This document shows, piece by piece, positions 54,974 to 63,849 of a stretch of DNA of 64,000 nt; position 1 is the stretch's first letter, and every line of letters starts with the position of its first letter. The position numbers were made by a program, and so were the translations under genes. The notes beneath the pieces were generated by a model. The model was given only the letters and a program-made list of their open reading frames with translations, did no database searches and had not been told where the DNA came from. Source of the DNA: Parafrankia elaeagni (GTDB taxonomy: Bacteria; Actinomycetota; Actinomycetes; Frankiales; Frankiaceae); NCBI RefSeq assembly GCF_000374165.1, contig NZ_KB893671.1, positions 62,193 through 126,192 of the forward strand, read 5' to 3'.

Positions 54974-57289
54974 TCAGACGGGCTGGGTTGTTCCTTCCGC
55001 GCTCCTGGGCTCGACCAAAGCCCCCGCGGTACTCGGGGCGGTTGCTGTGCCCGGGGCCGTCGTGGCCACGACGGCGTCCGTGGTGGGGGGAACTGCCGGG
55101 GGCGTGATCGTGGCGGGTATGGCCACGGCGGCACCGTGGACGTCCACGTGGGGCATGATCCGGTCGAGCCAGCCGGGAAGCCACCAGTTCGCCCGGCCGA
55201 GCAGGGCCATCGTGGCCGGTACCAGGACCATGCGGATGATCGTGGCGTCGACCAGGACCGCGACCGCCATGCCGACGCCGACCATCTTGACCGTGACGTC
55301 CGGGTCGAGGGCGAAGCCGGCGAACACCGCGATCATGATCAGGGCGGCGGAGCTGATCACCCGGCCGGTGGCGGCGAGCCCGCGCACGACGCTGCCGTGC
55401 GCGTCGCCGGTCGCAAGGTAGTCCTCCCGGATGCGCGAGAGCAGGAACACCTCGTAGTCCATGCTCAGGCCGAACAGGACGGTGAACATCAGCACGGGCA
55501 GCCAGCTCGACATCGGCACACTGTGCGGCAGGCCGAGCAGGTCGGTGCCCCAGCCCCACTGGAAGACCGCGGTGACAACACCGTAGGCGGCCGCGATCGA
55601 GAGCAGGTTCATCACCGCGGCCTTCAGGGCGACCACCGGCGAGCGGAACACCAGGGTCAGCAGCAGCAGCGACACACCGACGACGAACCCGACCACCCAC
55701 CACAACCGGTCTGACATCCAGCTGGCCAGGTCGGTGAACACGGCGGTCAGGCCGGTGATCTCGACGCCTGCGGGCAGGACCTCCTCCCGCAGGTGGTGTA
55801 CCAGATCGGCGGCTCGTGCGTCGCTCGGGGCGACGGTGGGCGTGACGATGATGACCGCGGCGTTGCCGCTCGGCGCGACGATCGGCGGCTGGACGGCGGC
55901 GACGTCCGGAGTCGCCCTGATGCGGTCGACGATGCCATCGAGGTCGCCTGCGGAGACCTTCCGCAGATCCGCCGCGATGATCAGCGGTCCGTTCGAGCCG
56001 GGGCCGTACTCGGCGGCGATCAGGTCGTACGCGCGCCGCTGGTAGGTGGAGTCCGGCTGGCTCCCCGCGTCCTGCGGCCAGGTACGCATGCCGAGGACGG
56101 GCGCGGCGAGCAGCAGCAGGAGCAGCAGGGCGCCGATCGCCCACGGCAGCGGCCGACGGCCGATGCGCCCGGCCCAGACGGCGGTCAGGGCCTGCCGATG
56201 CTCCGGGCGTGCACTGGCTGCCACCGGTGCGTCGCCCGCGGTGGGCGCGCCTGTGGCGTCCCTGGCCGCGGGGTCCCCACCCGCGGCCAGGGCGGCCCGG
56301 GCACGGCGGCCGAGCAGCCGGGTGCCCGCCAGGCCGCACAGCGCCGGGACCAGCGTGAGCGCAGTGATCACGATGGTCACGACGACCGCCGCCGTGGTGA
56401 AACCGGTGGTCACGTAGGTGTTCAGGCCGACCAGTCGCAGACCCATCAGCGACAGCACGACGGTCACGCCGGCGAACAGCACGGACACACCGGCGGTGCT
56501 GTTCGCCCGGGCGGCGGCCTCCCGTACGGTCAGCCCGCCCCGCAGGCCCTCGACGTGCCGGGTGACGAGCAGGAGGGCGTAGTCGATGCCGACGCCGATG
56601 CCGACCATCGAGGCGAGGGTCGGCGCGATCGTGCTGACGTCGGTGCCGGCCGCGATGAGGGTGATGCCGGCGGTGCCGATCCCCAGGCCGACGAGGGCGA
56701 CGGCCAGCGGCACACCGGCGGCCGTGATGGAGCCGAAGGCGACGAGCAGGATGATCAGTGCGAACCCGATGCCGACCGCCTCGGCACGGCCGTTGACCTC
56801 CTGGATGTTCTCGGCGACCTGGCCGCCGAACTCGGTGGTCAGGCCCGCCTGCTCCGCGGGGGAGACGGCCTCGACGAGATGGTCGATCGCCTCGGTGCCG
56901 CCGAGATCGGTGACCGGCCGGTCGTAGTTCAGCGTGAACAGCGCGGTGTCGCCGTCGGCGGACAGCCGCGGCGGGCTGACGACGGCGACGGACGGGACCT
57001 CACCCAGGCGCCGGGCGACCTCGGTCGTGATGTCCGTCCCGACGCGGGTGCCGTCCGGGTCGTGCAGCACCACCCGGGCCTGGGCCTCGGCCAGCGCGGG
57101 GAACTCGGCGCGCAGCAGGTCGGTGCCGCGCTGGGAGGGTGTCCCCGGGGCGTCGAAGTTGTCGTGGGGCTCACCGCCCAGGGCCATGGCGAGCCCGCTC
57201 GCCACCACCAGCCCGGCGACCCAGACGGCGATCACACGCCACGGCCGGCCCGCGGCCAGCCATCCCACCCGGTACAGGAACCCGGACAT
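54974..57289 (-). CDS. MMPL/RND family membrane exporter
   Basis: 771 residues. Twelve helices lie in two MMPL halves: one helix near 15-37, an extracytoplasmic porter domain (40-180), a bundle of five with FGSITAAGVPLAVALVGLGIG and GIGVGIDYALLLVTRHVEGLRGG, then the second half with GLSMDYEVFLLSRIREDYL. The GxxxDY residues of both halves mark the proton relay. Such proteins move lipids, wall polymers or drugs. The ATG at 57289 has the excellent AAGGAGGAG just upstream, which overrides longer frames. A Thr/Ala-rich C-terminal tail follows the last helix. No TetR-type regulator is adjacent. Confidence 0.93.
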   Translation of the reverse strand: MSGFLYRVGWLAAGRPWRVIAVWVAGLVVASGLAMALGGEPHDNFDAPGTPSQRGTDLLRAEFPALAEAQARVVLHDPDGTRVGTDITTEVARRLGEVPSVAVVSPPRLSADGDTALFTLNYDRPVTDLGGTEAIDHLVEAVSPAEQAGLTTEFGGQVAENIQEVNGRAEAVGIGFALIILLVAFGSITAAGVPLAVALVGLGIGTAGITLIAAGTDVSTIAPTLASMVGIGVGIDYALLLVTRHVEGLRGGLTVREAAARANSTAGVSVLFAGVTVVLSLMGLRLVGLNTYVTTGFTTAAVVVTIVITALTLVPALCGLAGTRLLGRRARAALAAGGDPAARDATGAPTAGDAPVAASARPEHRQALTAVWAGRIGRRPLPWAIGALLLLLLLAAPVLGMRTWPQDAGSQPDSTYQRRAYDLIAAEYGPGSNGPLIIAADLRKVSAGDLDGIVDRIRATPDVAAVQPPIVAPSGNAAVIIVTPTVAPSDARAADLVHHLREEVLPAGVEITGLTAVFTDLASWMSDRLWWVVGFVVGVSLLLLTLVFRSPVVALKAAVMNLLSIAAAYGVVTAVFQWGWGTDLLGLPHSVPMSSWLPVLMFTVLFGLSMDYEVFLLSRIREDYLATGDAHGSVVRGLAATGRVISSAALIMIAVFAGFALDPDVTVKMVGVGMAVAVLVDATIIRMVLVPATMALLGRANWWLPGWLDRIMPHVDVHGAAVAIPATITPPAVPPTTDAVVATTAPGTATAPSTAGALVEPRSAEGTTQPV

Positions 57290-58026
57290 CACTCCTCCTT
57301 GATGCGTGGCCACGGCGGCCACCTTGTGCCGATCACACGGCGGTGCGCTGCGGTCCCGCGGCGCTCGGCCGGCTGGCCGGACCACTGCGTTCGCGGTCTG
57401 TCCGACACTGACACCGATCTCCGCCGGGATCTGTCGGGCCGGTGACGGGCAGACCGGCACCCCGCGTCGCATCGCTGACTCCCTGGTCGCGCACTGGTCA
57501 GCCCGACCGGGAAACAGCCACGAGGCAGGGTCCGGATCCCCCGGCCCGCTGCGCGTCGCCCGGCGGAAGCCGCCGCCTCGGCAGGTCCTGGAGACGCACG
57601 GTGATCCGGCATGCCCACATAATGATCGACCTGCCCGCTTCGTGGAGCCGGTGGTGCCCGGACCAGCGCTTTCTGTATCCCAGGCAGTGCTCGTCGTCAT
57701 CCCAGGCAGTGCTCGTCGTCACCTGGCGGAGCGGGGCGGGCCGAAAGCCCCGGGTGCGGGCGGGACGCAGGTAGCCGGGCGCTCAGACCTTTGCTCCCAG
57801 GTTGCCCGAGATGGCTACCCTAAGATTTTGGGAGGACGCTCTCAGCGTCCATTTCTGGTTGCCCGACTGGGTATCTTGCCGGGTAGCTACATCGCGCCTA
57901 CCACGGAGTAGTGGTCAAGGCGGGAGTTACCACTTCAAGTCACGTAACGTGTTTGAACCTGTACTACTCAACATCGAGATCTTGATGGCCTGACGCTGAC
58001 GTTGCGCCCTCGCCGAGGAGACGATC
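57290..58026. other. Long divergent intergenic region with a 22-nt tandem duplication
   Basis: 737 nt between the MMPL and SulP starts. No gene is supported; a 63-codon frame at 57802-57993 ends before SulP but lacks family features. The 22-nt unit beginning ATCCCAGGCAGTGC is perfectly duplicated (57677-57720). At 57934-57957 a quasi-palindrome (TTCA, CACGT/ACGTG, TGAA) lies 70-93 nt before the SulP start and may be an operator. Confidence 0.5.
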
Positions 58027-60594
58027 GTGCACGCCGAGCACCACGAGCCAAGAATCCGGCCGCCGTCGGTGACGCCTTCCCCGACCGTGCTGCCATATCC
58101 GTCCGAGACCGTCCTCGGGGCCGGTGTTGCCGCCCCCACCGAAACCGGGCCGCGCCGGACACTTCCGCGTGCCCCCTGGCGCCGAGCCCGCCGCGGCGCG
58201 CCCGCGCCGGGCCCAGCTCCCGAAAGCGCCGACCCCGCCGCGGGCCCGACCGGTGATTCCGCCGGCGGGCCGGCCGGCGGGCCGACCGACGGTGCGCCCC
58301 GCGGGGTCTGGCGTCACGACCTTGAAGCGTCCGTCGTGGTCTTTCTCGTGGCGCTTCCGCTCTCGCTGGGTATTGCTGTCGCCTCCGGGGCACCGGTGGT
58401 CGCCGGCATCATCGCCGCGGTCGTCGGCGGTGTCGTGGCCGGCGCGCTCGGCGGGGTCCCGCTGCAGGTGTCCGGGCCCGCCGCCGGTCTCACCGCGGTC
58501 GTGGCGGAGATCGTCATCGCCCACGGCTGGCGGGTGGCCTGCTTCGTCACCGCCGCCGCGGGCGTGGTGCAGATCCTGTTCGGGCTGAGCCGGGTCGCCC
58601 GGGCAGCTCTCGCGATCTCACCCGCCGTCGTGCACGGCATGCTCGCCGGCATCGGGCTGACGATCGTCATCGGCCAGGTCCACGTCGTGCTGGGCGGTAC
58701 CGCCGGTTCGGCCGCCTGGGACAACCTCGTGGTTCTGCCCGGTGAGCTGGCCTCGCCGGCGGTGCCCGCCGCCGCGCTGCTCGGCCTGATCACGATCGCG
58801 CTCACCGTGCTGTGGCCGCGGCTGCCGCGGCCGCTGTCCGCCGTCCCGGCGCCGCTGGCGGCGGTGTCCGCCGCGACCGTCGCCTCGCTGGCCTTCGACG
58901 TCCCGCGGGTCGCCCTGCCGGACGACCTGCTGGGCGCGATCGCGCTGCCGGCGGTGCCGGCGAGTGGGGAGTGGGGTGCCGTCGCGCTGGCGGTGCTGAC
59001 TGTCGCCCTCGTCGCGAGCATCGAGTCGCTGCTGTCCGCGGTCGCCGTGGAGGCGATGCACTCCGGGCCGCGCGGGGACCTGGACCGCGAGCTGCTCGGG
59101 CAGGGCGCGGCCAACACCGTCTCCGGCCTGCTGGGCGGCCTGCCCGTCACCGGTGTCATCGTGCGCAGCTCGACCAACGTCCGGGCGGGCGCGCGCAGCC
59201 GACGGTCCGCGATCCTGCACGGCCTGTGGATGGCTGGCTTCGCGCTGCTGATGGCGCCGCTCGTCGGGAAGATCCCGCTGGCGGTGCTCGCCGGGCTGCT
59301 TGTCGTCATAGGTCTCCGGCTGGTCGATCTGGCGCACATCCGCGCGATCGCCCGCCACGGCGAGCTCGCCATCTACCTGACGACCGTCATCGGCGTGGTG
59401 CTGCTCAACCTGCTAGAAGGCGTCCTGATCGGCATCGCGACGGCGCTGCTGCTCGCGTTGCGCCGCACGCTGGTCGCGCCTGTGAACGTCCACCCCCCGA
59501 CCGGGCCGGGCTCGCCGTGGCGGGTGGTCGTCGAAGGGGCGCTGACCTTCCTCTCGCTGCCCCGGCTCGCACGCCGGCTGGCCGAGGTGCCGCCGGGTGC
59601 GCCCGTCCGGCTCGACCTGGCGGTCGACTACCTCGACCACGGCGCGCACAAGATGCTGGACGACTGGATCGCCGAGCGGCTCCGGGCCGGCGTCACGGTG
59701 ACCGTCGACCCGGTCGGTTACGTCCCGATGGCGTTGCCGTCCGCGCCGACCCGGCCGCGAAACCGGCGGGTCCTGGCGAACCTGCTCGGCGGTCGGTCCG
59801 GCCGCCACCACGCCCGCCCGCCGCGGACGCCGCGCTGGCTGGCGCCCTGGTCGTCCTGGCAGCATGACCAGCTCCACGACCAGCAGCGGCTGCTCAACGG
59901 TGTGGACGAGTTCCACCGCCGGACCGCGCCGATGATCGAGCCCTACCTGACCGAGCTGCAGGCGGGTCAGCGCCCGTCCACCCTGTTCATCACCTGCAGC
60001 GACTCCCGGCTGGTGCCGAACGTCATCACCAGCAGCGGCCCGGGCGACCTGTTCACGGTGCGGACGCCGGGAGCGTTCGTCCCCGGCCCGCACGCGGTCG
60101 GCGACTCGACGCTGGCAGCGATCGAGTACGCGGTCGAGATCCTCGGCGTGCGCACGATCGCCGTCTGCGGGCACTCCGGATGCGGTGCCGTGAACGCGCT
60201 GTTCACCCGGAACAAGCACAGCCACGATCCGGACCACGACAAGGGCCACGGTTCGGGGCGGCCTCCCGCCCCGCTGCGTCATCTGGAGGCGTGGCTGCGC
60301 CACGGCGAGCCGGCCCTCGCCCGCGCCGAACGCGAGACGGGCGGCCTGCCGGCCAATGCCGACGAGCTGAGCCGGATCAGCGTCGCCCAGCAGCTGGTCG
60401 CCCTGCGTGGGCTCTCCGTGGTGCGCCGCGCCGAGGCCGCCGGCCGGCTGCACCTGGTCGGCATGTGGTTCGACATCGCCACGGCCCGCGCCATCGTCCT
60501 GGACGAGACCACGGACCGGTTCGAGATCCCGCCGGGTAGCCTGCTGCCCGCGCTGGAGAGCGGCCAGCGCCTGGCGGATGCCGTCGGGCACTGA
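58027..60594 (+). CDS. SulP-type anion transporter fused to beta-carbonic anhydrase
   Basis: 855 residues, GTG with GAGGAG 5 nt upstream. Residues 1-95 are Pro/Ala/Arg-rich and cytoplasmic. The SulP membrane domain (about 100-480) includes LEASVVVFLVALPLSLGIA, GVPLQVSGPAAGLTAVVAE and VAVEAMHSG. A degenerate STAS-like domain spans about 495-575. The last 230 residues are a beta-carbonic anhydrase with zinc ligands Cys657, Asp659 (CSDSR), His716 and Cys719 (HSGCG). Such fusions are thought to import bicarbonate, with the enzyme converting it with CO2 at the pore exit. No carbon-fixation gene lies nearby, so supply for carboxylases or pH balance is more likely than autotrophy; that is inference. 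Confidence 0.95.
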   Translation: MHAEHHEPRIRPPSVTPSPTVLPYPSETVLGAGVAAPTETGPRRTLPRAPWRRARRGAPAPGPAPESADPAAGPTGDSAGGPAGGPTDGAPRGVWRHDLEASVVVFLVALPLSLGIAVASGAPVVAGIIAAVVGGVVAGALGGVPLQVSGPAAGLTAVVAEIVIAHGWRVACFVTAAAGVVQILFGLSRVARAALAISPAVVHGMLAGIGLTIVIGQVHVVLGGTAGSAAWDNLVVLPGELASPAVPAAALLGLITIALTVLWPRLPRPLSAVPAPLAAVSAATVASLAFDVPRVALPDDLLGAIALPAVPASGEWGAVALAVLTVALVASIESLLSAVAVEAMHSGPRGDLDRELLGQGAANTVSGLLGGLPVTGVIVRSSTNVRAGARSRRSAILHGLWMAGFALLMAPLVGKIPLAVLAGLLVVIGLRLVDLAHIRAIARHGELAIYLTTVIGVVLLNLLEGVLIGIATALLLALRRTLVAPVNVHPPTGPGSPWRVVVEGALTFLSLPRLARRLAEVPPGAPVRLDLAVDYLDHGAHKMLDDWIAERLRAGVTVTVDPVGYVPMALPSAPTRPRNRRVLANLLGGRSGRHHARPPRTPRWLAPWSSWQHDQLHDQQRLLNGVDEFHRRTAPMIEPYLTELQAGQRPSTLFITCSDSRLVPNVITSSGPGDLFTVRTPGAFVPGPHAVGDSTLAAIEYAVEILGVRTIAVCGHSGCGAVNALFTRNKHSHDPDHDKGHGSGRPPAPLRHLEAWLRHGEPALARAERETGGLPANADELSRISVAQQLVALRGLSVVRRAEAAGRLHLVGMWFDIATARAIVLDETTDRFEIPPGSLLPALESGQRLADAVGH

Positions 60595-60615
60595 GCGCGG
60601 CCCACTGAGCGCGGC

Positions 60616-60647
60616 CCGGAGCGGGCGACACCGCCCGCCCGCTCCGG
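60616..60647 (+). terminator. Terminator after the SulP fusion gene
   Basis: CCGGAGCGGGCG (60616-60627) and CGCCCGCTCCGG (60636-60647) form a perfect 12-bp stem with an 8-nt loop, 22 nt after the stop. A 14-nt tandem repeat (CACTGAGCGCGGCC) precedes it and straddles the stop codon. Confidence 0.7.
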
Positions 60648-60762
60648 TCACCGCGGAACAGACCTGTCCGCAATCGTGCCTACCGTGACGTCCACAGCGA
60701 CCCGCCGGGCCCGCACCTCACGGGTGTGCGGCAGGCGGGTCCCGGACCTCGGAGGCAGCACC

Positions 60763-61287
60763 ATGAGCAGCACGGTCGACATCGCGGACAGCGTCGGGGC
60801 GCAGATGGTCACCGAGCAGGAGGACCTGCTGGCGACCCTGGCGCGGCACCGGTACTTCCTGCGCTACACGACCCGCGACCTCACGGACGGGCAGGCTGCC
60901 GAGCGCACCACCGTCAGCGCACTGTGCCTGGGCGGGCTGATCAAGCATGTGACGGCGGTCGAGCAGTCGTGGGTCGCCTTCGTCCTCGGTGAGCAGAAGG
61001 AGGCCTCGCCCGAACAGTGGGCCGGGCAGTTCGAGGTACTGCCCGGCGAGACCCTGGCCGGGCTGCTGGCCGCCTACGACCAGGCCGCCGAGCGGACCAC
61101 GGCGGTCTTCAGCGCGCTGCCGGAGCTCAGCGAGTCACGGCCGCTGCCGGAAGCGCCGTGGTTCGAGCCCGGCGCGCGCTGGTCGTACCGCCGGGTGCTG
61201 CTCCACCTGATCGCCGAGACGTCGCAGCACGCCGGCCACGCCGACATCATCCGCGAGGCCCTGGACGGCAGCCGCACCATGGGCTGA
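60763..61287 (+). CDS. DinB/DUF664 family protein
   Basis: 174 residues, ATG with GGAGG 8 nt upstream. The four-helix bundle of the DinB superfamily is visible: LLATLARHRYFLRYTTRDLTD, LGGLIKHVTAVEQSWV (first His), and LLHLIAETSQHAGHADIIREAL (His pair). Three histidines could bind a metal. Actinobacterial DUF664 proteins include thiol-dependent S-transferases and many of unknown role. Convergent with the kinase gene. Confidence 0.9.
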   Translation: MSSTVDIADSVGAQMVTEQEDLLATLARHRYFLRYTTRDLTDGQAAERTTVSALCLGGLIKHVTAVEQSWVAFVLGEQKEASPEQWAGQFEVLPGETLAGLLAAYDQAAERTTAVFSALPELSESRPLPEAPWFEPGARWSYRRVLLHLIAETSQHAGHADIIREALDGSRTMG

Positions 61288-61387
61288 CACCGAACGCGCG
61301 GCCGCTGTCGGCGGAGGCCTGCGCGGGCGTGCTGCTGCCGGCGCGGCGGCCGGCCGTCACGCGGCCTGAGCCGGGCAGCCGGGCCCG

Positions 61388-61411
61388 CGGGTTGCCGGGC
61401 CCGGCAACCCG
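61388..61411. terminator. 24-nt palindrome, bidirectional terminator
   Basis: A perfect self-complementary sequence (arm CGGGTTGCCGGG) lies between the convergent DinB and kinase genes, 7 nt beyond the kinase stop. Confidence 0.65.
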
Positions 61412-61417
61412 GCCAGC

Positions 61418-63292
61418 TCAGTGCTGCGGGTCCGCGGGCGCCGACGGATCGGGCGGGACGTCCTGGGGCGGCGGATCGTCGCCGCCGTCTTCCGGGGCCG
61501 TGGTCTGTGCCGGCAGCTCGCTCGGTTCCGCCGGGGCGGCGGACCGTGACGGTGTCGGAGGCGATGACGCCGAAGGCGAAGGCTGTGGCGAGGCCGTCCC
61601 GGAGCCCTCCTCAGGTGTCGGTGGGACCTGACCGGCGGTGGGCGCCGCGGTGGTGGGCCGCGGGGCCGGGTTCTCGGCCGGGTGGTCCGGATCAGGGTCC
61701 GGGCGCGGAACCCGCGGCCAGGGGAAGACCGAGGGCTGATCCTGATGGCCCGGCGGTGTGGTCCGGCGCTGGCCCTCCAGGGGAGGCTGGCGGTTTCCCT
61801 CAGGAGGGAGGCCACCCTGGTCGTCCGTGTCCGCGTCCGTATCCGCGTTCGGGGCCGGGCCGCCCACGGCCGGGCCGGGCGACGACGTGCGCGCTCCGGC
61901 GGTGGCGCCGTCGGCCGGCCGGGAGCCGAGGCCTGTGCCGGGGAGGCGCTCCGGCTCGGCCGTGCTGCCCGCTCCGGCAGGAGAGAGCCGGGATGACGGG
62001 TCGGCCGGAGCCTCGCTTCCATCGCCGCGTCCGGGCAGTAGCTCCCAGGGCCGGAGCATCGTGCGGGCCGGAGTCGCCGCGAGCGCGCCGGCCAGCGCAC
62101 AGGCCGCCAGCACGCAGACCGCGGCGACGGCAGTCCGCGGTGAACGCCGGGCAGGCGTCACGGCCGGTGCGGGCGGAATCACGAACGCCGCCGCGGGTGT
62201 GGGCCTCTCGGGTGTTCCGGGACCCACCGGCGCCCTGGGGGCCGGAAGGACCGGGGGCGCGACGACGACATCCGGGTGCCGTTGTCGCTGGCTGATTTCT
62301 GCCAGCACGGGCACCGGTAGCCAGGTTGTCGTCTGCGCGACGGTGGGTGGCTCGACCAGGCAGCGGGCGAGGATCTCCGCGGGCCCTGGCCGCTGGTCCG
62401 CGACCTTGGCCAGACAGGCCTCGATCAGCCCGCGCAGGTCGCCGCCGACCCCGGTGAGGACCGGTTCCTCGCGGACCACACGGTAGATGACATCGGCGGT
62501 GTTGCCCTCGCCGAAGGCGTTGCGCCCGGTGGCGGCGAAGGCGAGGACCGAGCCGAGGGCGAAGACATCGGAGGCGGCATCCACCCGTTCACCGCGGGCC
62601 TGCTCGGGCGACATGTAGGCGGGGGAACCGATGATCTGTCCGGTCGTCGTGCTGCCGGAGTGGTCGGCCGCCCGCGCGATCCCGAAGTCGATCACCCGCG
62701 GGCCGTCGAGCGTCAGGAGGACGTTCGCCGGTTTCAGATCACGGTGGATGACGCCTGCGCCGTGGATGGCGAGCAACGCCTCGGCGACCCCGGCGGCCAG
62801 CATGAGCACACTCTCGGCCGGGAGCGGCCCGTTTCGCTCCACGCTCGCGCGCAGCGTCGGACCGTGCACGTAGGCGGTGGCGAGCCAGGGCCGGGGCGCG
62901 CCGACGTCCGCGGTGATCAGGGGTGCGGTGAACCGGCTCTCGACCCGTCGCATCGCGGCCACCTCGCGTTCGAAGCGGCGGCGGAAGTCGGGATCGGAGG
63001 CCATGTCCGCACGGATGACCTTGACCGCGACAGCTTGCCGGCCGTGCGCGTGGCCGAGGTACACCGTGCCCATGCCGCCGGCGCCGAGGCGCCCGCGCAG
63101 CAGGAACGGCCCGACCCGGAGGGGGTCGTCGGGCCACAGCGGGGAGAGGAACTCCTCCGGGGCCGGCGCCCCGGCCGGCCGGGGCGCGACCACGCCCGCC
63201 GAGCCCGCCGAGCCCGCCGAGCCCGCCGAGCCCGCCGAGCCCGCCGAGCCCGGTGGACCCGGTGGACCCGCGGAGTGGCCGTGTCCTCGCAC
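61418..63292 (-). CDS. Membrane-anchored serine/threonine protein kinase (PknB type)
   Basis: 624 residues, GTG with GGAGGAGG 9-10 nt upstream. A short N-terminus carries a Gly-Ser-Ala repeat. The kinase domain spans about 60-325: Gly loop GRLGAGGMGTV (67-77), Lys91, catalytic HRDLKPAN (Asp185), DFG 202-204 and GSPAYMSPEQARG. A juxtamembrane Pro-rich region precedes one helix (about 395-420). The extracytoplasmic part (425-624) is a long Pro/Thr/Asp-rich stalk with no PASTA repeat or other sensor. It probably signals across the membrane, perhaps on wall state; partners unknown. Confidence 0.92.
   Translation of the reverse strand: MRGHGHSAGPPGPPGSAGSAGSAGSAGSAGSAGVVAPRPAGAPAPEEFLSPLWPDDPLRVGPFLLRGRLGAGGMGTVYLGHAHGRQAVAVKVIRADMASDPDFRRRFEREVAAMRRVESRFTAPLITADVGAPRPWLATAYVHGPTLRASVERNGPLPAESVLMLAAGVAEALLAIHGAGVIHRDLKPANVLLTLDGPRVIDFGIARAADHSGSTTTGQIIGSPAYMSPEQARGERVDAASDVFALGSVLAFAATGRNAFGEGNTADVIYRVVREEPVLTGVGGDLRGLIEACLAKVADQRPGPAEILARCLVEPPTVAQTTTWLPVPVLAEISQRQRHPDVVVAPPVLPAPRAPVGPGTPERPTPAAAFVIPPAPAVTPARRSPRTAVAAVCVLAACALAGALAATPARTMLRPWELLPGRGDGSEAPADPSSRLSPAGAGSTAEPERLPGTGLGSRPADGATAGARTSSPGPAVGGPAPNADTDADTDDQGGLPPEGNRQPPLEGQRRTTPPGHQDQPSVFPWPRVPRPDPDPDHPAENPAPRPTTAAPTAGQVPPTPEEGSGTASPQPSPSASSPPTPSRSAAPAEPSELPAQTTAPEDGGDDPPPQDVPPDPSAPADPQH
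63195..63266 (-). repeat. In-frame 9-nt tandem repeat in the kinase N-terminus
   Basis: Six perfect copies of CCCGCCGAG (63195-63248) and two diverged CCCGGTGGA copies encode (Gly-Ser-Ala)n and two Gly-Pro-Pro units. Copy number can change without breaking the frame. Confidence 0.9.
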
Positions 63293-63586
63293 GGTCTGTC
63301 GGTCCTCCTCCGGTGCGCGGGCGCGGTTGACCGGACGGCGCCTTCGGTGCTGGCCGGGATCCTGCCAGCAGGCGGGCGGTACGCCGTCGGATTGTTGCGC
63401 ATCGAAGTTGGCAAGTTTCTGACAGTGACAGCGGGCGGTGAAGGTCTGCCCGAGCTGTCCTGCTGTGGCAGGCGTGCGACCTCCGCCACCTGATCGGTCG
63501 CTGTCTGATCGGTCGCCGTAGGAGCTTCCGGAGAGGGCGGTGCGTTCCGGGCTGTCGGCGCTGCTGCCGGGGCATCGTAGTGGACT

Positions 63587-63610
63587 TCTCCGTCCGCGCG
63601 CGGACGGAGA
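63587..63610. repeat. Perfect 24-nt palindrome
   Basis: 63587-63610 is fully self-complementary, arm TCTCCGTCCGCG. It lies about 300 nt upstream of the kinase start in otherwise non-coding DNA. Confidence 0.8.
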
Positions 63611-63766
63611 TCGGAATTCCGGTCACAGGGGTGAGCAGGGCGAGCGGGATGTTGAGTGCCCGGTCGAGCGCGTGCATCAGCTCGTAGGTCGGATGCCTGC
63701 CGATTCTTGCTGGCAGGCAAATGTCTGGCGGGGGACGGAGAGGGTCGTGTAGGTGTTCCGGTCCGC

Positions 63767-63789
63767 GGTGTCCGCCGGGTGCGGACACC
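63767..63789. repeat. 9-bp inverted repeat, 5-nt spacer
   Basis: GGTGTCCGC (63767-63775) and GCGGACACC (63781-63789) are exact complements, 60 nt before a possible gene start at 63850. Confidence 0.6.
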
Positions 63790-63849
63790 CGTCGCGACGG
63801 TCCGCACGTTACGCACGGTTATCGCTGTAATCGATGCATACGTTCGTGT

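Noticed and set aside
57802-57993. 63-codon frame before the SulP gene
   Set aside because: It has a TTG start without a good ribosome site and no recognisable feature; more likely leader DNA.
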